Assembly: GCF_008119665.1 (NCBI RefSeq)
Contig: NZ_CP043046.1
Span: forward strand, 2,666,001-2,730,000
Source: Pigmentiphaga aceris
GTDB lineage: Bacteria; Pseudomonadota; Gammaproteobacteria; Burkholderiales; Burkholderiaceae_B
Reading direction: 5' to 3'
DNA length: 64,000 nt
Shown: positions 33,569-42,710 of the stretch, piece by piece
Layout of the letters: every line of letters starts with the position of its first letter
Numbering within the stretch: position 1 is the stretch's first letter
Notes under the pieces: model-generated
Database searches by the model: none
Seen by the model: the letters and a program-made list of their open reading frames with translations, nothing else
Told to the model about the DNA's origin: nothing
Translations under genes and position numbers: made by a program

Positions 33569-34453
33569 TTACCACTTCATTTCGCCCTTGTTCACCTTGG
33601 CACCGATGTCGAGTGCGATCAGCAGACCGGCGTCCGGGTAGGCGGCTTTCAAGGTGCTGATCAGCTCGCCGCTGTTTGCCGCCTTCGGCAGTTCAGTCTC
33701 GAAACGGGCCAGGTAGGTCTGGGTCCATTGCACTTGCGACACGTCTTGCTTGACGCCCGGCAGGCTGTGGCCTGGGATCACGCGGGCCGGTTGCAGGGCG
33801 ATCATGTCGCTCAGCTTCTTGTTCCAGTCGGCACGTTCCTGCGCGCTTTGTGCGTCGGCGGTCCACAGGTGCAGGCCACCAAACACATTCACGCCGCCGG
33901 CAATCGTCTTGATCGACGGAATCCAGACATAGCTGCGATGCGGCTGGGCTTCCAGGCCCTTGATCTCAAGCTTCTCGCCTTCAAGCGTGATGCTGTCGCC
34001 TTCCAGCACGGTGGGCAGCGGCACGGACTTCGGGGCATTGGCACCCATGCGCGGTCCCCAGACCTGCAGCTTGGTCGCCAGGGTGGCTTCGATCTTCTTC
34101 AGCGTCGGGGCCGTCGTGACCACCTGAGCGTCGGGGAAATACTGCTTCAGCACTTCGATGCCAAAGTAGAAATCGGGGTCGGGTTGGCTGATGTAGATGG
34201 TTTTCAAGGTCTTCTTGCTGTCCAGCACCATGGCCACGATGCGCAGCGCATCGGCGCGGGTGAAACCGGTGTCCAGCAGCACGGCGTCGGTCTTGCCCGA
34301 CACCAGCACGGCGTTCATGTGGAAGCTGTTTGCATCGGCGTTGTAGACCTGCACATTCAGCGGCGCGGTTTGCGCAGCGCCGTCGGCGACAACGCCAAGG
34401 GTCAGTGCAAACGGCGCGATCAGGCGGGCAAGGGTTTTGGCGGTGAAAGTCAT
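33569..34453 (-). CDS. Exported metallo-beta-lactamase-fold protein with altered metal motif
   Basis: A 294-residue protein with a signal peptide (ARLIAPFALTLGVVADGAAQ, about residues 9-28) and the MBL fold (AVLLDTGFTRADALRIVAMVLDSKKTLKTIYIS). The HxHxDH metal motif should follow that strand, but the sequence is SQPDPDFYFGIE, so the positions normally His, His and His are Gln90, Asp92 and Phe95. A late RVIPGHSLPG keeps a possible third ligand. The protein could bind metal differently, or not at all. It is divergent from a LysR gene at 34557, the likely regulator. Relatives with an S(Q/H)xDPDxYFG motif may be a separate subfamily. Confidence 0.82.
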   Translation of the reverse strand: MTFTAKTLARLIAPFALTLGVVADGAAQTAPLNVQVYNADANSFHMNAVLVSGKTDAVLLDTGFTRADALRIVAMVLDSKKTLKTIYISQPDPDFYFGIEVLKQYFPDAQVVTTAPTLKKIEATLATKLQVWGPRMGANAPKSVPLPTVLEGDSITLEGEKLEIKGLEAQPHRSYVWIPSIKTIAGGVNVFGGLHLWTADAQSAQERADWNKKLSDMIALQPARVIPGHSLPGVKQDVSQVQWTQTYLARFETELPKAANSGELISTLKAAYPDAGLLIALDIGAKVNKGEMKW

Positions 34454-34556
34454 GTCGCGTTCCAGATTGGAGAATCAATGACGAGACTTTATTAGCTTGT
34501 TATATGTGAATAAACAGTAGACTTGTAGATGGTTTGTCTACTGAATCGGGTAAATC

Positions 34557-35486
34557 TTGGATCGTTTCACTGCCATGCAAGTGTTTGTGGAAATTGCCGA
34601 GCGAGGCAGCCTGACCGAAGCCGGGCAGGCGCTGGATATGTCGCGGGCAATGGTCTCGCGCAATCTGGAAAGCTTGGAAGACTGGCTGGGCATACGCTTG
34701 CTGCACCGGACCACGCGCCGCGTCAGCCTGACGGAAGCAGGAGCCGAGGCCTTGCAGCGCTGTCGCCAGGTGCTGGAATTGACGGGCGATGTCAGGGCAG
34801 TGGCGGGGGCTCGTCAAAGCGCACCCAGCGGTCGATTGCGAATCGCCACCGCCACCTCGTTTGGGCAGGCCTGCCTGGGCGATGTGGTCGCCCAGTTTCT
34901 GGCCCGCTATCCCAAGGTGGAAATCGAATTGTTGGCTCAGGAACGCACGGTGAATCTGGTGGAAGACCGCATCGACCTGGCCGTGCGTATCGGCAATCAA
35001 CTGGACGAGTCCTTGATTGCGCGCCGACTGGGCGATTGTCGCTCGGTGCTGTGCGCCTCGCCTGCCTATGTGGCGGCATCCGGCATGCCCATCGAGCCGG
35101 AATCGCTGGCTTCACATCGTTGTATTACGCATGCGTATGTAGGACGTAACGAGCTGCGCTTGCGCCAGCACGGCCAAGACATCAAGGTGCCGTTTCGAGG
35201 TGTGCTGAAGACCAATGAATCGACGATTGCGCGCAGCGCAGCCCTGAGCGGGGCGGGCATTGCCTTGTTGCCTACCTACCTGGTCAGCGAGGATCTGCAG
35301 CAGAACAGGCTCGTTCGGGTGCTGCCTGACTACGAGCCCGAGACCTTGGGCATTCACGCGGTGTATTTGTCACGCCATCACCAGCCGCCCTTGTTGCGGC
35401 TGATGCTGGATCACCTGGCGAGTTACTTCAGTAAACCCGTGGCACCCTGGGATCAGGTTCTGTCGACTGAGTCGGCTGGCGGGTAA
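34557..35486 (+). CDS. LysR family transcriptional regulator
   Basis: A 309-residue regulator. The start is taken at TTG 34557 because MDRFTAMQVFVEIAERGSL is the standard LysR beginning; an ATG at 34575 would cut into it. The winged helix continues LTEAGQALDMSRAMVSRNLESLEDWLGIRLLHRTTRRVSLTEAG, and the rest is the periplasmic-binding-protein-like effector domain (GRLRIATATSFGQACLGDVVAQF). It is divergent from the MBL-fold gene with 103 bases between, the classic LysR arrangement. Confidence 0.92.
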   Translation: MDRFTAMQVFVEIAERGSLTEAGQALDMSRAMVSRNLESLEDWLGIRLLHRTTRRVSLTEAGAEALQRCRQVLELTGDVRAVAGARQSAPSGRLRIATATSFGQACLGDVVAQFLARYPKVEIELLAQERTVNLVEDRIDLAVRIGNQLDESLIARRLGDCRSVLCASPAYVAASGMPIEPESLASHRCITHAYVGRNELRLRQHGQDIKVPFRGVLKTNESTIARSAALSGAGIALLPTYLVSEDLQQNRLVRVLPDYEPETLGIHAVYLSRHHQPPLLRLMLDHLASYFSKPVAPWDQVLSTESAGG

Positions 35487-35528
35487 GCGACGCTACCCGA
35501 GCGCCGTGCTACGACTGGCCCGCACCGA

Positions 35529-36485
35529 TCAGGTATGAAACGCTGGCAGCACGTGCTCGGCCAATTCACCCAGCACATCTTGCAGCGGGCGGCGCACGCC
35601 GCTCAGGTTCAGCGTGACATGGTGGGTACCGCTGGCCCGCATCTCTTTCAGCACTTCGACCAAGCCCTTGCTGCCGGTTCGATAGCCCAGGTCGATGGGG
35701 GTCGGAGCCGCTTCCGGATCGTCGCTGAGTTCAAGGCGCATGGCGGTGCCGAACATTTTGAACGCACCCGGTGTCGCCCGATCGACAGCGGCGCGCCACA
35801 TGTTGTAGCGTGCGCGCTGTTGTTCGGGTTCGCGGTGGTAGGTCATCCAGCCGATGGCATTGCGCGCGATCCAGTCTACGCTTTGGCCGCCTGAGCCGAC
35901 CGCCAGCATGGGTGTGGTGGTGTCAGGCGTGGGCAACAGGAAAAAGTCGGGCGCATGCTCGGGGGTTTGGTCTGGAACCACCTTGGGATGCTCGGCCAGG
36001 GCGGCGGCCACCACGTCCCAGTTTCTGGCGTAGGTCTTGCGGCGCTCAGTGGCATCCTGGCCGAATGCTGCATATTCTGGCGGGCGGTCGCCCGATCCCA
36101 AGCCCAGGATGAAGCGTCCGCCCGACAAGGTGTTGACCGACACCGCACCCTTGGCAATGTGCAGCGGGTGCCGCAAGGTGAGCACGATCGCACCACTGAT
36201 GAGGGCGATGCGCTGGGTATGCGAGGCGAGTGCGCCCAGCAGCACCCACGGGTCCAGATGACCGACCGGGTCGGGGTAGTCGGCACTGTTCAGCGGCACG
36301 TCCCGTACCCACAGCGCGGCAAAGCCCAGTTCGTCGGCGTGTTTGGCCAACGCGATCTGCGCACTGAAGTCGGCGACGATATTGCCCTCGGCGAGCAAGG
36401 GCAGAGACAGTCCGATGGACAGCCGTTGTGGGGCGAAGAGGCGGTGTAGCAGATCCGCCGAGGGTGCTGCCGTCGAGCTTTGCAT
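35529..36485 (-). CDS. LLM class flavin-dependent oxidoreductase
   Basis: A 318-residue TIM-barrel protein of the luciferase-like monooxygenase superfamily. The ATG at 36485 has AGGA 7 bases upstream; the longer frame is not coding-like. Flavin-site segments are HADELGFAALWVRDVPLN, GHLDPWVLLGALASHTQRIALISGAIVLTLRHPLHIAKGAVSVNTLSGGRFILGLGSGD and MLAVGSGGQSVDWIARNAIGWMTY. It would use FMNH2 (or F420-type flavin) on an unknown substrate. It lies downstream of the MFS pump gene on the same strand, with 193 bases and a short tandem repeat between. Confidence 0.9.
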   Translation of the reverse strand: MQSSTAAPSADLLHRLFAPQRLSIGLSLPLLAEGNIVADFSAQIALAKHADELGFAALWVRDVPLNSADYPDPVGHLDPWVLLGALASHTQRIALISGAIVLTLRHPLHIAKGAVSVNTLSGGRFILGLGSGDRPPEYAAFGQDATERRKTYARNWDVVAAALAEHPKVVPDQTPEHAPDFFLLPTPDTTTPMLAVGSGGQSVDWIARNAIGWMTYHREPEQQRARYNMWRAAVDRATPGAFKMFGTAMRLELSDDPEAAPTPIDLGYRTGSKGLVEVLKEMRASGTHHVTLNLSGVRRPLQDVLGELAEHVLPAFHT

Positions 36486-36623
36486 CAACAGTCCTGTAAG
36501 AACGACCCTGGTGAGACAGCGCAATATGTCGTCATGTTGCGTGCCGGTGGCCGGTGTGGTCTGACTGTACAGGCAGATGATTGGTTCATCGAACTGCTTG
36601 CGTGCAGGTGTCGAGTGCTGTGG

Positions 36624-36683
36624 ATGCCGATTACTGTGCATGCCTACTACTGTGCATGCCGATCACTGTACACGCCGATTACG
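36624..36683. repeat. Short tandem repeat, 16-bp unit, about 3.75 copies
   Basis: Units begin at 36624, 36640, 36656 and 36672: ATGCCGATTACTGTGC, ATGCCTACTACTGTGC, ATGCCGATCACTGTAC and the partial ACGCCGATTACG. The last unit runs into the stop codon of the MFS gene. The units differ at one to three bases, so the array is somewhat old. Confidence 0.75.
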
Positions 36684-38103
36684 ATTGCTTGGTTGCATCC
36701 TTGCCTGGCGCGAGTATCGCAAGCGCGATCAATACCAATACGACCGCCGCCGCGAATGTCATCCGCATCCCCATCGCCATGGATGCCGCGTGGCCGCCTG
36801 CCAAGTCGGCAGACCGTGACCCGAAGGCAAATACTGCGCCCATCAAGGATGCGCCGGTGATCAGGCCCAGATTGCGCGACAGACCCAACATGCCGGACAC
36901 CACGCCGCGCTGATCGGGCATCACATGCTTCATGGCCGAGGTATTGTTGGCCGTCTGAAACAGCGCATAACCCGCCGCCAGCAGGGCAAGCGGGGCCACA
37001 TAGCCGGGGATGCCGGCTTGCATCGGCAACATGCTCAACAACAGGCTGCCGGCCAGCATGGCAAGCAGACCGGCCAACGCCATGCGATGGGCACCGAATC
37101 GATCCACCAGCCGCCCGGCAGGCACGCCGGTCAATGCTGCCGCCAGCGGACTGACAGACATAACCAGCCCCAGATGCGCAGCGTCCAGCCGCAATGCGCC
37201 CGACAGATAGAACGGGCCGACCACCATGGTTGCCATGACTACTGTCATGACCAGCGTACTGCTGGTGAACGCCTTGCTCAGCACCGGACTGTGGAAAATC
37301 GCCAGGCGGATAAGCGGCGCGGGCGATCGGGTCTCGATCAGTATGAACAGACTCAGCCCAAGGCATGCCAGACACAGCAGGACCAGGTTCAGCATCCCCA
37401 AGCCGTCTTGGGTCAGCGTGACAGCCAGGGCGTAGGCGGCAAGCGTCAGCGCAAGCAGGAGCGTGCCCAGGTAGTCGAAACGCATATCGCGCTTCCGATC
37501 CTGATCTGCGTCAGCCGGCAGGAAGCGATATGCCAGCCCCCATGCCAGTACGCCGAGCGGTACGGTTGCCAGGAAAAGCGCCGTCCAACCAAAGGCTGAC
37601 AGCAACAGACCACCAAGCGTCGGCCCCAATGCCGTGCCCACTGACGACATGGTGGCAAGCAGCCCTATGGCACTGCCTGTCTTGGCTGCGGGCACGGTGC
37701 CGGTCACTAACGCCGTGGTCAACGCCATCATGATTGCCGCCCCCAGGCCTTGCACCCCGCGTGCAACGATCAGCAGGGGCAGCGAAGCTGCCATACCGCA
37801 CAAGGCCGAGGCCAGCGTGAACAGCGCTATGCCGGTGAGCAGCAGGCGGCGTCGCCCGATCATGTCGCCCAGGCAACCGACGCTGACAATCACCGTGGTG
37901 ATAGAGAGCAGGTACGCCAGGATCACCCACTGCACTTGCTGGAACGAGGCGTTGAACGCCTGTGCCATTGTCGGCAGGCCGACGTTGGCGATGCTGGCTC
38001 CCACGGACGACAGCAGCATCGACAAGGACAGGCTGGCCAGTGTCCATCTGAGGGCAGACGGGCTGGTGTGCAGGGTATTGATATGAACGGGTGTGGTGCT
38101 CAT
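36679..38103 (-). CDS. MFS transporter, DHA2 (14-helix) drug exporter type
   Basis: A 474-residue inner-membrane protein with about 14 helices. The start at 38103 begins MSTTPVHINTLHTSPSALRWTLASLSLSMLLSSVGASIANVGLPTMAQAF, matching EmrB/QacA-like transporters, with the loop GDMIGRRRLLLTG after helix 2 and ARGVQGLGAAIMMALTTALV in helix 4-5. Such pumps export cationic drugs or other toxic compounds with protons. It is divergent from the LysR gene at 38286, which probably controls it, and is followed by the LLM oxidoreductase gene. Confidence 0.92.
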   Translation of the reverse strand: MSTTPVHINTLHTSPSALRWTLASLSLSMLLSSVGASIANVGLPTMAQAFNASFQQVQWVILAYLLSITTVIVSVGCLGDMIGRRRLLLTGIALFTLASALCGMAASLPLLIVARGVQGLGAAIMMALTTALVTGTVPAAKTGSAIGLLATMSSVGTALGPTLGGLLLSAFGWTALFLATVPLGVLAWGLAYRFLPADADQDRKRDMRFDYLGTLLLALTLAAYALAVTLTQDGLGMLNLVLLCLACLGLSLFILIETRSPAPLIRLAIFHSPVLSKAFTSSTLVMTVVMATMVVGPFYLSGALRLDAAHLGLVMSVSPLAAALTGVPAGRLVDRFGAHRMALAGLLAMLAGSLLLSMLPMQAGIPGYVAPLALLAAGYALFQTANNTSAMKHVMPDQRGVVSGMLGLSRNLGLITGASLMGAVFAFGSRSADLAGGHAASMAMGMRMTFAAAVVLVLIALAILAPGKDATKQS

Positions 38104-38285
38104 GAGCTTGTTCCGCAGTGACTGGTTCGGCCCGGAACGGATGCCAATCAAGGCAGGTGTCAATCAAGGCCGATACACGAATGCATGCAGCGTAGTCAGC
38201 GCAGTGGTGTGGCGGAAGGCGCACGATTTGCACTTAATCAGTGTGTCTGAGGCCATGTCAGTGTTGGCCGTGATACGGTTGATGC

Positions 38286-39182
38286 ATGTCGCGACCCGAT
38301 CTGAACCTGCTCATCACCCTTGATGTTCTGCTTGCGGAAGGCAATGTTGCGCGTGCTGCCAGGCGCTTGAACCTAAGCCCGTCGGCAATGAGCAGGTCCT
38401 TGGCAAGACTGCGCGACACCACGGGCGACCCCTTGCTGGTCAGGGCAGGGCGCGGGCTGGTGCCGACGCCGCGTGCACTTGAATTGCGCGAGCAGGTAAG
38501 CCAGCTGGTGCACGATGCCGAAGCTGTGCTGCGGCCAGCGCAGCTGCCCGATCTGACACAGCTGGTGCGAACCTTCACGCTGCGCAGTCGAGAACGTTTC
38601 GTCGAAACCTTTGGTGCCGCGCTGGTTGCGCGCGTGGCGTCCGAAGCGCCTGGGGTTCGGCTGCGTTTCGTGCCCAAGCTGGATCGCGAAAGCACGTTGT
38701 TGCGCGATGGCCTGGTTGACCTGGAAACAGGCGTGGTGGGCACCACAATGGGGCCGGAGGTGAAGGTTCAGGCTCTGTTCCGGGACAGATTCATTGGTGT
38801 CGTGCAAAGGGGGCATCCGCTGGTTCGCCATCCGGTCACGCCAGCCCGCTACGCAGCCGCCCGGCATATTCACGTATCGCGGCGCGGATTCGACCACGGA
38901 CCGGTGGACGAGGCCCTTGTGCCGCTTGGTCTGACACGCAATGTCGTGACCATCGTTGGCGAATTTTCCAGTGCGGTAGCGCTTGCGCGGGCCTCGGACA
39001 TGGTGGCCACCGTGCCTGAGCGGCACACAGGCAATCTACGCGACGGCATGCAGAGTTTTTCGCTGCCGGTTGCCGTGCCCGATATTACGGTGTCCCTGCT
39101 GTGGCACCCGCGTTCCCATGCCGACCCGGTGCATCGCTGGTTGCGCGATTGCGTGCGTGAAGTTTGCGCAAGCGACATATAA
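38286..39182 (+). CDS. LysR family transcriptional regulator
   Basis: A 298-residue regulator. The DNA-binding part is LNLLITLDVLLAEGNVARAARRLNLSPSAMSRSLARLRDTTGDPLLVRAGRGLVPTPRALEL, the NodD-like type with the strongly conserved MSRSLARLR helix. The effector domain is recognisable from TFTLRSRERFVETFGAALVARV onward. It faces away from the MFS exporter with 182 bases between and is its likely regulator. Confidence 0.92.
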   Translation: MSRPDLNLLITLDVLLAEGNVARAARRLNLSPSAMSRSLARLRDTTGDPLLVRAGRGLVPTPRALELREQVSQLVHDAEAVLRPAQLPDLTQLVRTFTLRSRERFVETFGAALVARVASEAPGVRLRFVPKLDRESTLLRDGLVDLETGVVGTTMGPEVKVQALFRDRFIGVVQRGHPLVRHPVTPARYAAARHIHVSRRGFDHGPVDEALVPLGLTRNVVTIVGEFSSAVALARASDMVATVPERHTGNLRDGMQSFSLPVAVPDITVSLLWHPRSHADPVHRWLRDCVREVCASDI

Positions 39183-39285
39183 CGGCAGGCAGGCGTTTCC
39201 CCTACTCGTCGGAACCGGCGTTCGCGGTGAATATCCATAGGGCAGGATATCTATGGCAGGACCGTTTCTTGCCCTGTTATTTCAA

Positions 39286-39305
39286 CCGGCGTGGCCGGCC
39301 TTTTT
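39286..39305 (+). terminator. Weak intrinsic terminator after the LysR gene
   Basis: A short CCGGC/GCCGG stem with loop GTG, then CC and TTTTT. The stem has only 5 bp, and the T-run overlaps the ribosome site region of the DUF3606 gene. Confidence 0.3.
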
Positions 39306-39319
39306 AATGGAGGATGCTG

Positions 39320-39550
39320 ATGCGTGCGCAATCCGATTTTCCGCCGACTGAACAATGCCCTCCAATCGACCTGAGCAAGCAGTATGAACTGCGCTACTGG
39401 TCCAATCGGCTGGGTGTCAGTCAAGACGCACTTCGTGCTGCCGTTGAGGCGGTAGGAACACATCCTGTCGATGTGACGAAGTACCTCTCGAACATCGAAC
39501 AGACCTGTGTGTGCCCGGTGGGCCAAGACCCAGATGCTTCAATGCGCTGA
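39320..39550 (+). CDS. Small DUF3606-type protein
   Basis: A 76-residue protein. TGGAGG at 39308-39313 fits the ATG at 39320 (spacing 6) better than the ATG at 39314. The sequence IDLSKQYELRYWSNRLGVSQDALRAAVEAVGTHPVDVTKYL is the core of DUF3606, a short helical family found widely in proteobacteria, here followed by a Cys-containing tail. The function is unknown; the fold suggests a small DNA- or protein-binding helix bundle. The 137-base gap before it has overlapping inverted repeats (CCATAG with CTATGG at 39235-39256, and CCGGCGTGGCCGG followed by CCTTTTT at 39286-39305), which could end the LysR transcript. Confidence 0.8.
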   Translation: MRAQSDFPPTEQCPPIDLSKQYELRYWSNRLGVSQDALRAAVEAVGTHPVDVTKYLSNIEQTCVCPVGQDPDASMR

Positions 39551-39659
39551 CTCATTCTGACATGGCGCTGAATGCAAAAAATCACTTTTTGCGTCGCGAT
39601 AATGATTGTTTGTCTAGCGCACGAGCGTTCGCCTGACGTTGCCCCATAATTGGTGCGTG

Positions 39660-40313
39660 ATGACAGCGACGAGGTGTGTGGTGGCCAGTGAAAAACCGGT
39701 GTTTCCGGTAGAAGGAATTGCATCAGAGCGCGTGTTGCTCCGATCGGCAGACCCGTCGCTTACTCATGAATTCCGGGCCTATCTGATTGATAACCACGCT
39801 TATCTGCAGCCCTGGGAGCCGTTGCGCGACGATGCGTTTTTCGATCCCGATGTGGTGTCTGAACGCCTGCAGTCGATGGCGCAGAAAAACGCCAATGGCG
39901 ATGCCTTGTTGTTGCTGATGTTCACGCGCGAAAGCAATCGACTTATCGGCACCTGCAACTTTGCGAACATCGTGCGTGGTGCGTTCCAAGCTTGTCATCT
40001 GGGGTTCTCGGTTGCAGAAGACCTGCAGGGGCGTGGCCTGATGGCAGAGGGTTTGCGTCTGGCGCTGGCCTATGTCTTTGACCAGATGGGCCTGCATCGC
40101 GTCATGGCCAATCACCGGCCAGAAAACCATCGCAGTGCGCGTCTGCTGGCGCGATTGGGGTTTCAGCGTGAAGGCGAGGCGCGTTCGTATCTGAAGATCA
40201 ATGGGGTGTGGGCAGATCATGTATTGACGTCACTGATCAATCCGAAAGAGGTTGACGGTGGCGTGCAAGCCTTGCCGGTGTGCGAACAGCGCCCCCAAGA
40301 AGTGGTTTCATGA
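39660..40313 (+). CDS. GNAT family N-acetyltransferase, RimJ-like
   Basis: A 217-residue acetyltransferase. ERVLLRSADPSLTHEFRAYLIDNHAYLQPWEP is the typical RimJ/RimL beginning; the acetyl-CoA site is HLGFSVAEDLQGRGLMAEGLRLALAYVF, followed by HRVMANHRPENHRSARLLARLGFQREGEARSYLKINGVWADHVL. RimJ proteins acetylate the N-terminus of ribosomal protein S5; homologues may act on other proteins. The start is uncertain: ATG 39660 is listed, but GTG 39681 with a GAGG site is also good. The stop sits in a small hairpin with the direct repeat TTTCATGAAG (40306 and 40319). Confidence 0.9.
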   Translation: MTATRCVVASEKPVFPVEGIASERVLLRSADPSLTHEFRAYLIDNHAYLQPWEPLRDDAFFDPDVVSERLQSMAQKNANGDALLLLMFTRESNRLIGTCNFANIVRGAFQACHLGFSVAEDLQGRGLMAEGLRLALAYVFDQMGLHRVMANHRPENHRSARLLARLGFQREGEARSYLKINGVWADHVLTSLINPKEVDGGVQALPVCEQRPQEVVS

Positions 40314-40483
40314 AGAGCTTTCATGAAGCTCGTTCATAAGTCCATTCAAATTCCGCTACCTAGTCGGTGCCTGGTGCGACCTGTAGATTGCTGACTGTCA
40401 GCTGACTGCCATATTGCGGTCAGCCACTGCAGTCATGCGCATTGCCGGCATGCCCGCAATGCGCCAGCAACAAGGAGGTACGC

Positions 40484-41281
40484 ATGCGCCCCAAGATCAT
40501 CTGTCATCTGGTCAGTTCAATTGACGGCCGCTTGCTGGCCGACCGCTGGGTTCCGACCGACACGCCGTCGTGCGTGGTGACTACATCCACACGTCGGGCA
40601 CGACTCGGCACCCGATTGGATTCCGATGGATTCATCGTCGGCAGCAGCAGTCTGGCGGCATTGCCTTCCGTGATGGCGGGTTCAGCCAAATCGGGCACGC
40701 GCCGCGTGGCCCTTGGTGGCAAGGACACCGGGCAAGGCGACCATTACGGCGCACGCAATGGCCGCAAGCTTGCCGTCGTCATCGACCTGGACGGCACGCT
40801 GCATTACGACAGTGACGACGCCGATGGCCACCACATCGTCACCCTGCTGGGTGACCACGTGCCGGAGACGTATTTGGCCGAGTTGCGCGCAGTGGGCGTG
40901 TCGTATCTGTTTGCAGGCCCGGACGGGCGCAATCTGGCCGATGCGCTGGCACAGCTTGGCGAAGATTTCGGTGTAGACACCCTGTTGCTTGAAGGCGGAG
41001 GGCGGCTCAACAGCACCTTCATGCATGCCGGCCTGATCGATGAGATCAGCTTGCTGGTGTGCCCGGTCATCAATGACTTGCCGGGTGGCATCAACACCTG
41101 GGAATACACCGGCACCTTGGATGAGCAGGTGGTGGCCAGGCGATACCTGAGCCACATGGCAACGGAAACACTGAATGGCGGCATGGTCTGGCTGCGGTAC
41201 GCCGTGCTGGAACCTAAAGCTTCTGACGTGGCATGCACCGTCTATGCGGACGATGTGTTCTGCGACTATTCGCGCTGCTGA
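40484..41281 (+). CDS. Dihydrofolate reductase family protein (RibD C-terminal domain)
   Basis: A 265-residue reductase; AAGGAGG at 40470-40476 fits the ATG at 40484. The start RPKIICHLVSSIDGRLLADRW is the RibD C-terminal/DHFR-like fold, followed by the NADPH-side segments DGFIVGSSSLAAL and VDTLLLEGGGRLNSTFMHAGLIDEISLLVCPVI. No deaminase domain is attached, so it is a stand-alone reductase; similar proteins reduce pyrimidines or unrelated compounds. No riboflavin genes are near. Confidence 0.9.
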   Translation: MRPKIICHLVSSIDGRLLADRWVPTDTPSCVVTTSTRRARLGTRLDSDGFIVGSSSLAALPSVMAGSAKSGTRRVALGGKDTGQGDHYGARNGRKLAVVIDLDGTLHYDSDDADGHHIVTLLGDHVPETYLAELRAVGVSYLFAGPDGRNLADALAQLGEDFGVDTLLLEGGGRLNSTFMHAGLIDEISLLVCPVINDLPGGINTWEYTGTLDEQVVARRYLSHMATETLNGGMVWLRYAVLEPKASDVACTVYADDVFCDYSRC

Positions 41282-41467
41282 ACAGGGCTAACTCTGCCCG
41301 TTGCATTCCACGACATCTTGCGACAGGACGGGCAGGCTGGATTTGCTATGGTGTCCCTCCGACATGACAAGAGGTGACCGTGGCAACAGGTGGCAAAGCC
41401 CCATGCAGCAAGGCGTTCGACATGCTGGCGCGATCGATTTCGCTTCGTGCGGAAAGCGAAGCGCAGC

Positions 41468-42385
41468 ATGGCTAAGCGCGCGCCTGCATCTACCGTGCCG
41501 GAACCGCTTTTTCATGCATTCAAGCGCGACGTACCTTCTGCCGCTGAATGCCTGAACCGGCTTTACGAGGTCTACGCGCACACGACGGTGTCATACGGGT
41601 GGTGCCGCCAGTGTTTCGATCTGGAACAGGAACAGCAGATGCGAGGCCTGCGCGCCGTGCGCGAAGCACCGCTGGCGGCTTTTTCCGGCATTTATTTCGA
41701 GCACCCCAATTGTTCCGGTGGCGCGTCCACCTTCCTGCATTGGCTGCCGCGCGGTCTGGAGCTGGGGTTCTTCGACCCGGACATCGATCCAGACCTGATC
41801 GAACAATCCATGCGAGTTGGCTTATGGCATCGGCCGACAGAAGAGCAGGCGGCCTTGCGCGACGTTTTCTGTCGCGTCGCGATCAACTGGTTTGCGGCAG
41901 GCAATACAGCGCCTATGCAGGTTCCTGATTCGGCATCTGGCGTGCTCTACGGCCCGTCGTTCATCTCCCGCCGAATCATCACCGCCTTGCTGTATCTGCG
42001 TGTCGATCCGGCGGAATTGTTCGACTGGCTGATCGCGCTGGAAAGCAGCAGGGCCTGGCACTGCCTGCTCGACTTGGTCCAGGAGAACTGCGTGGTGCAG
42101 GGCCCGGTCTATTACGTGTTGGAAGACGAAGCGAACAAGGTGCTGATGTTCAAGGCCCACGCCGCGCTGGATCGCCTGGTTCGCAATGCGCTGCATGCAG
42201 CCGTGACGGATGACCGTCTGGCCGAGTACTGGTTGAGGTGGCAGGAAAACGAGCCTGCCTTGGCGCAGCGTGCGGCCGACGCAGAGTCGATGATCGCAAG
42301 CTACGCGTTTGAACTGAATGCGGATGAGCGCCGTGCGGACGAGCAACTCATCCGCACGGCGCTTGATACGGCGATGATCGGTTAA
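41468..42385 (+). CDS. Hypothetical protein
   Basis: A 305-residue soluble, acidic, largely helical protein that I do not recognise. It contains a Cys pair in TTVSYGWCRQCFDLEQEQQM and a third Cys in FEHPNCSGGASTFLHW. The remainder is Leu/Ala-rich helices (RRIITALLYLRVDPAELFDWLIALESSRAWHCLLDLV). There is no signal peptide or membrane segment. Start at ATG 41468 is chosen over 41390 because the extra N-terminus is Arg-rich and not coding-like, but its ribosome site is weak. Codon use is good, so the gene is probably real. Confidence 0.65.
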   Translation: MAKRAPASTVPEPLFHAFKRDVPSAAECLNRLYEVYAHTTVSYGWCRQCFDLEQEQQMRGLRAVREAPLAAFSGIYFEHPNCSGGASTFLHWLPRGLELGFFDPDIDPDLIEQSMRVGLWHRPTEEQAALRDVFCRVAINWFAAGNTAPMQVPDSASGVLYGPSFISRRIITALLYLRVDPAELFDWLIALESSRAWHCLLDLVQENCVVQGPVYYVLEDEANKVLMFKAHAALDRLVRNALHAAVTDDRLAEYWLRWQENEPALAQRAADAESMIASYAFELNADERRADEQLIRTALDTAMIG

Positions 42386-42465
42386 ACGCCGGTATGGGCA
42401 GGGCAGCGTGCCGAGCGTGCGCCGACGGTAGCCAGGACGACCAGCAACACTGGCCATCCTGCCGC

Positions 42466-42612
42466 TCAATCGTCTTTTTTCTCGCCGCCGCGATAGCCGA
42501 GCGCGATACTGAGCACGATGCCCGCACCGGTGCCGATGAAAAGATTTTCGGTGGCGAGCCCGAGGGCAACGCCGACGGCGATGCCTATTGCCAAGCTGGT
42601 TCGTTGTGTCAT
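42466..42612 (-). CDS. Small glycine-rich membrane protein
   Basis: A 48-residue protein, MTQRTSLAIGIAVGVALGLATENLFIGTGAGIVLSIALGYRG plus a charged tail. It has two Gly-zipper-like membrane segments separated by TENLF, a common plan for small inner-membrane hypothetical proteins. The longer frame from 42672 is less likely. Confidence 0.6.
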   Translation of the reverse strand: MTQRTSLAIGIAVGVALGLATENLFIGTGAGIVLSIALGYRGGEKKDD

Positions 42613-42710
42613 GCCGAAAGTATAACGAGCCAGCCAGACGAAGCCGGGTGCAAGCCTATGCGCACCGATCACTGGCCGTCATATATCGGGCTTCACCATA
42701 AGGCTGGGTG

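Noticed and set aside
36624..36683. A CRISPR array
   Set aside because: The 16-bp units are directly adjacent with no spacers and no cas genes are present.
39253..39351. A 32-codon frame starting ATGGCAGGACCG before the DUF3606 gene
   Set aside because: It overlaps the next gene in another frame, has no good ribosome site and no family.
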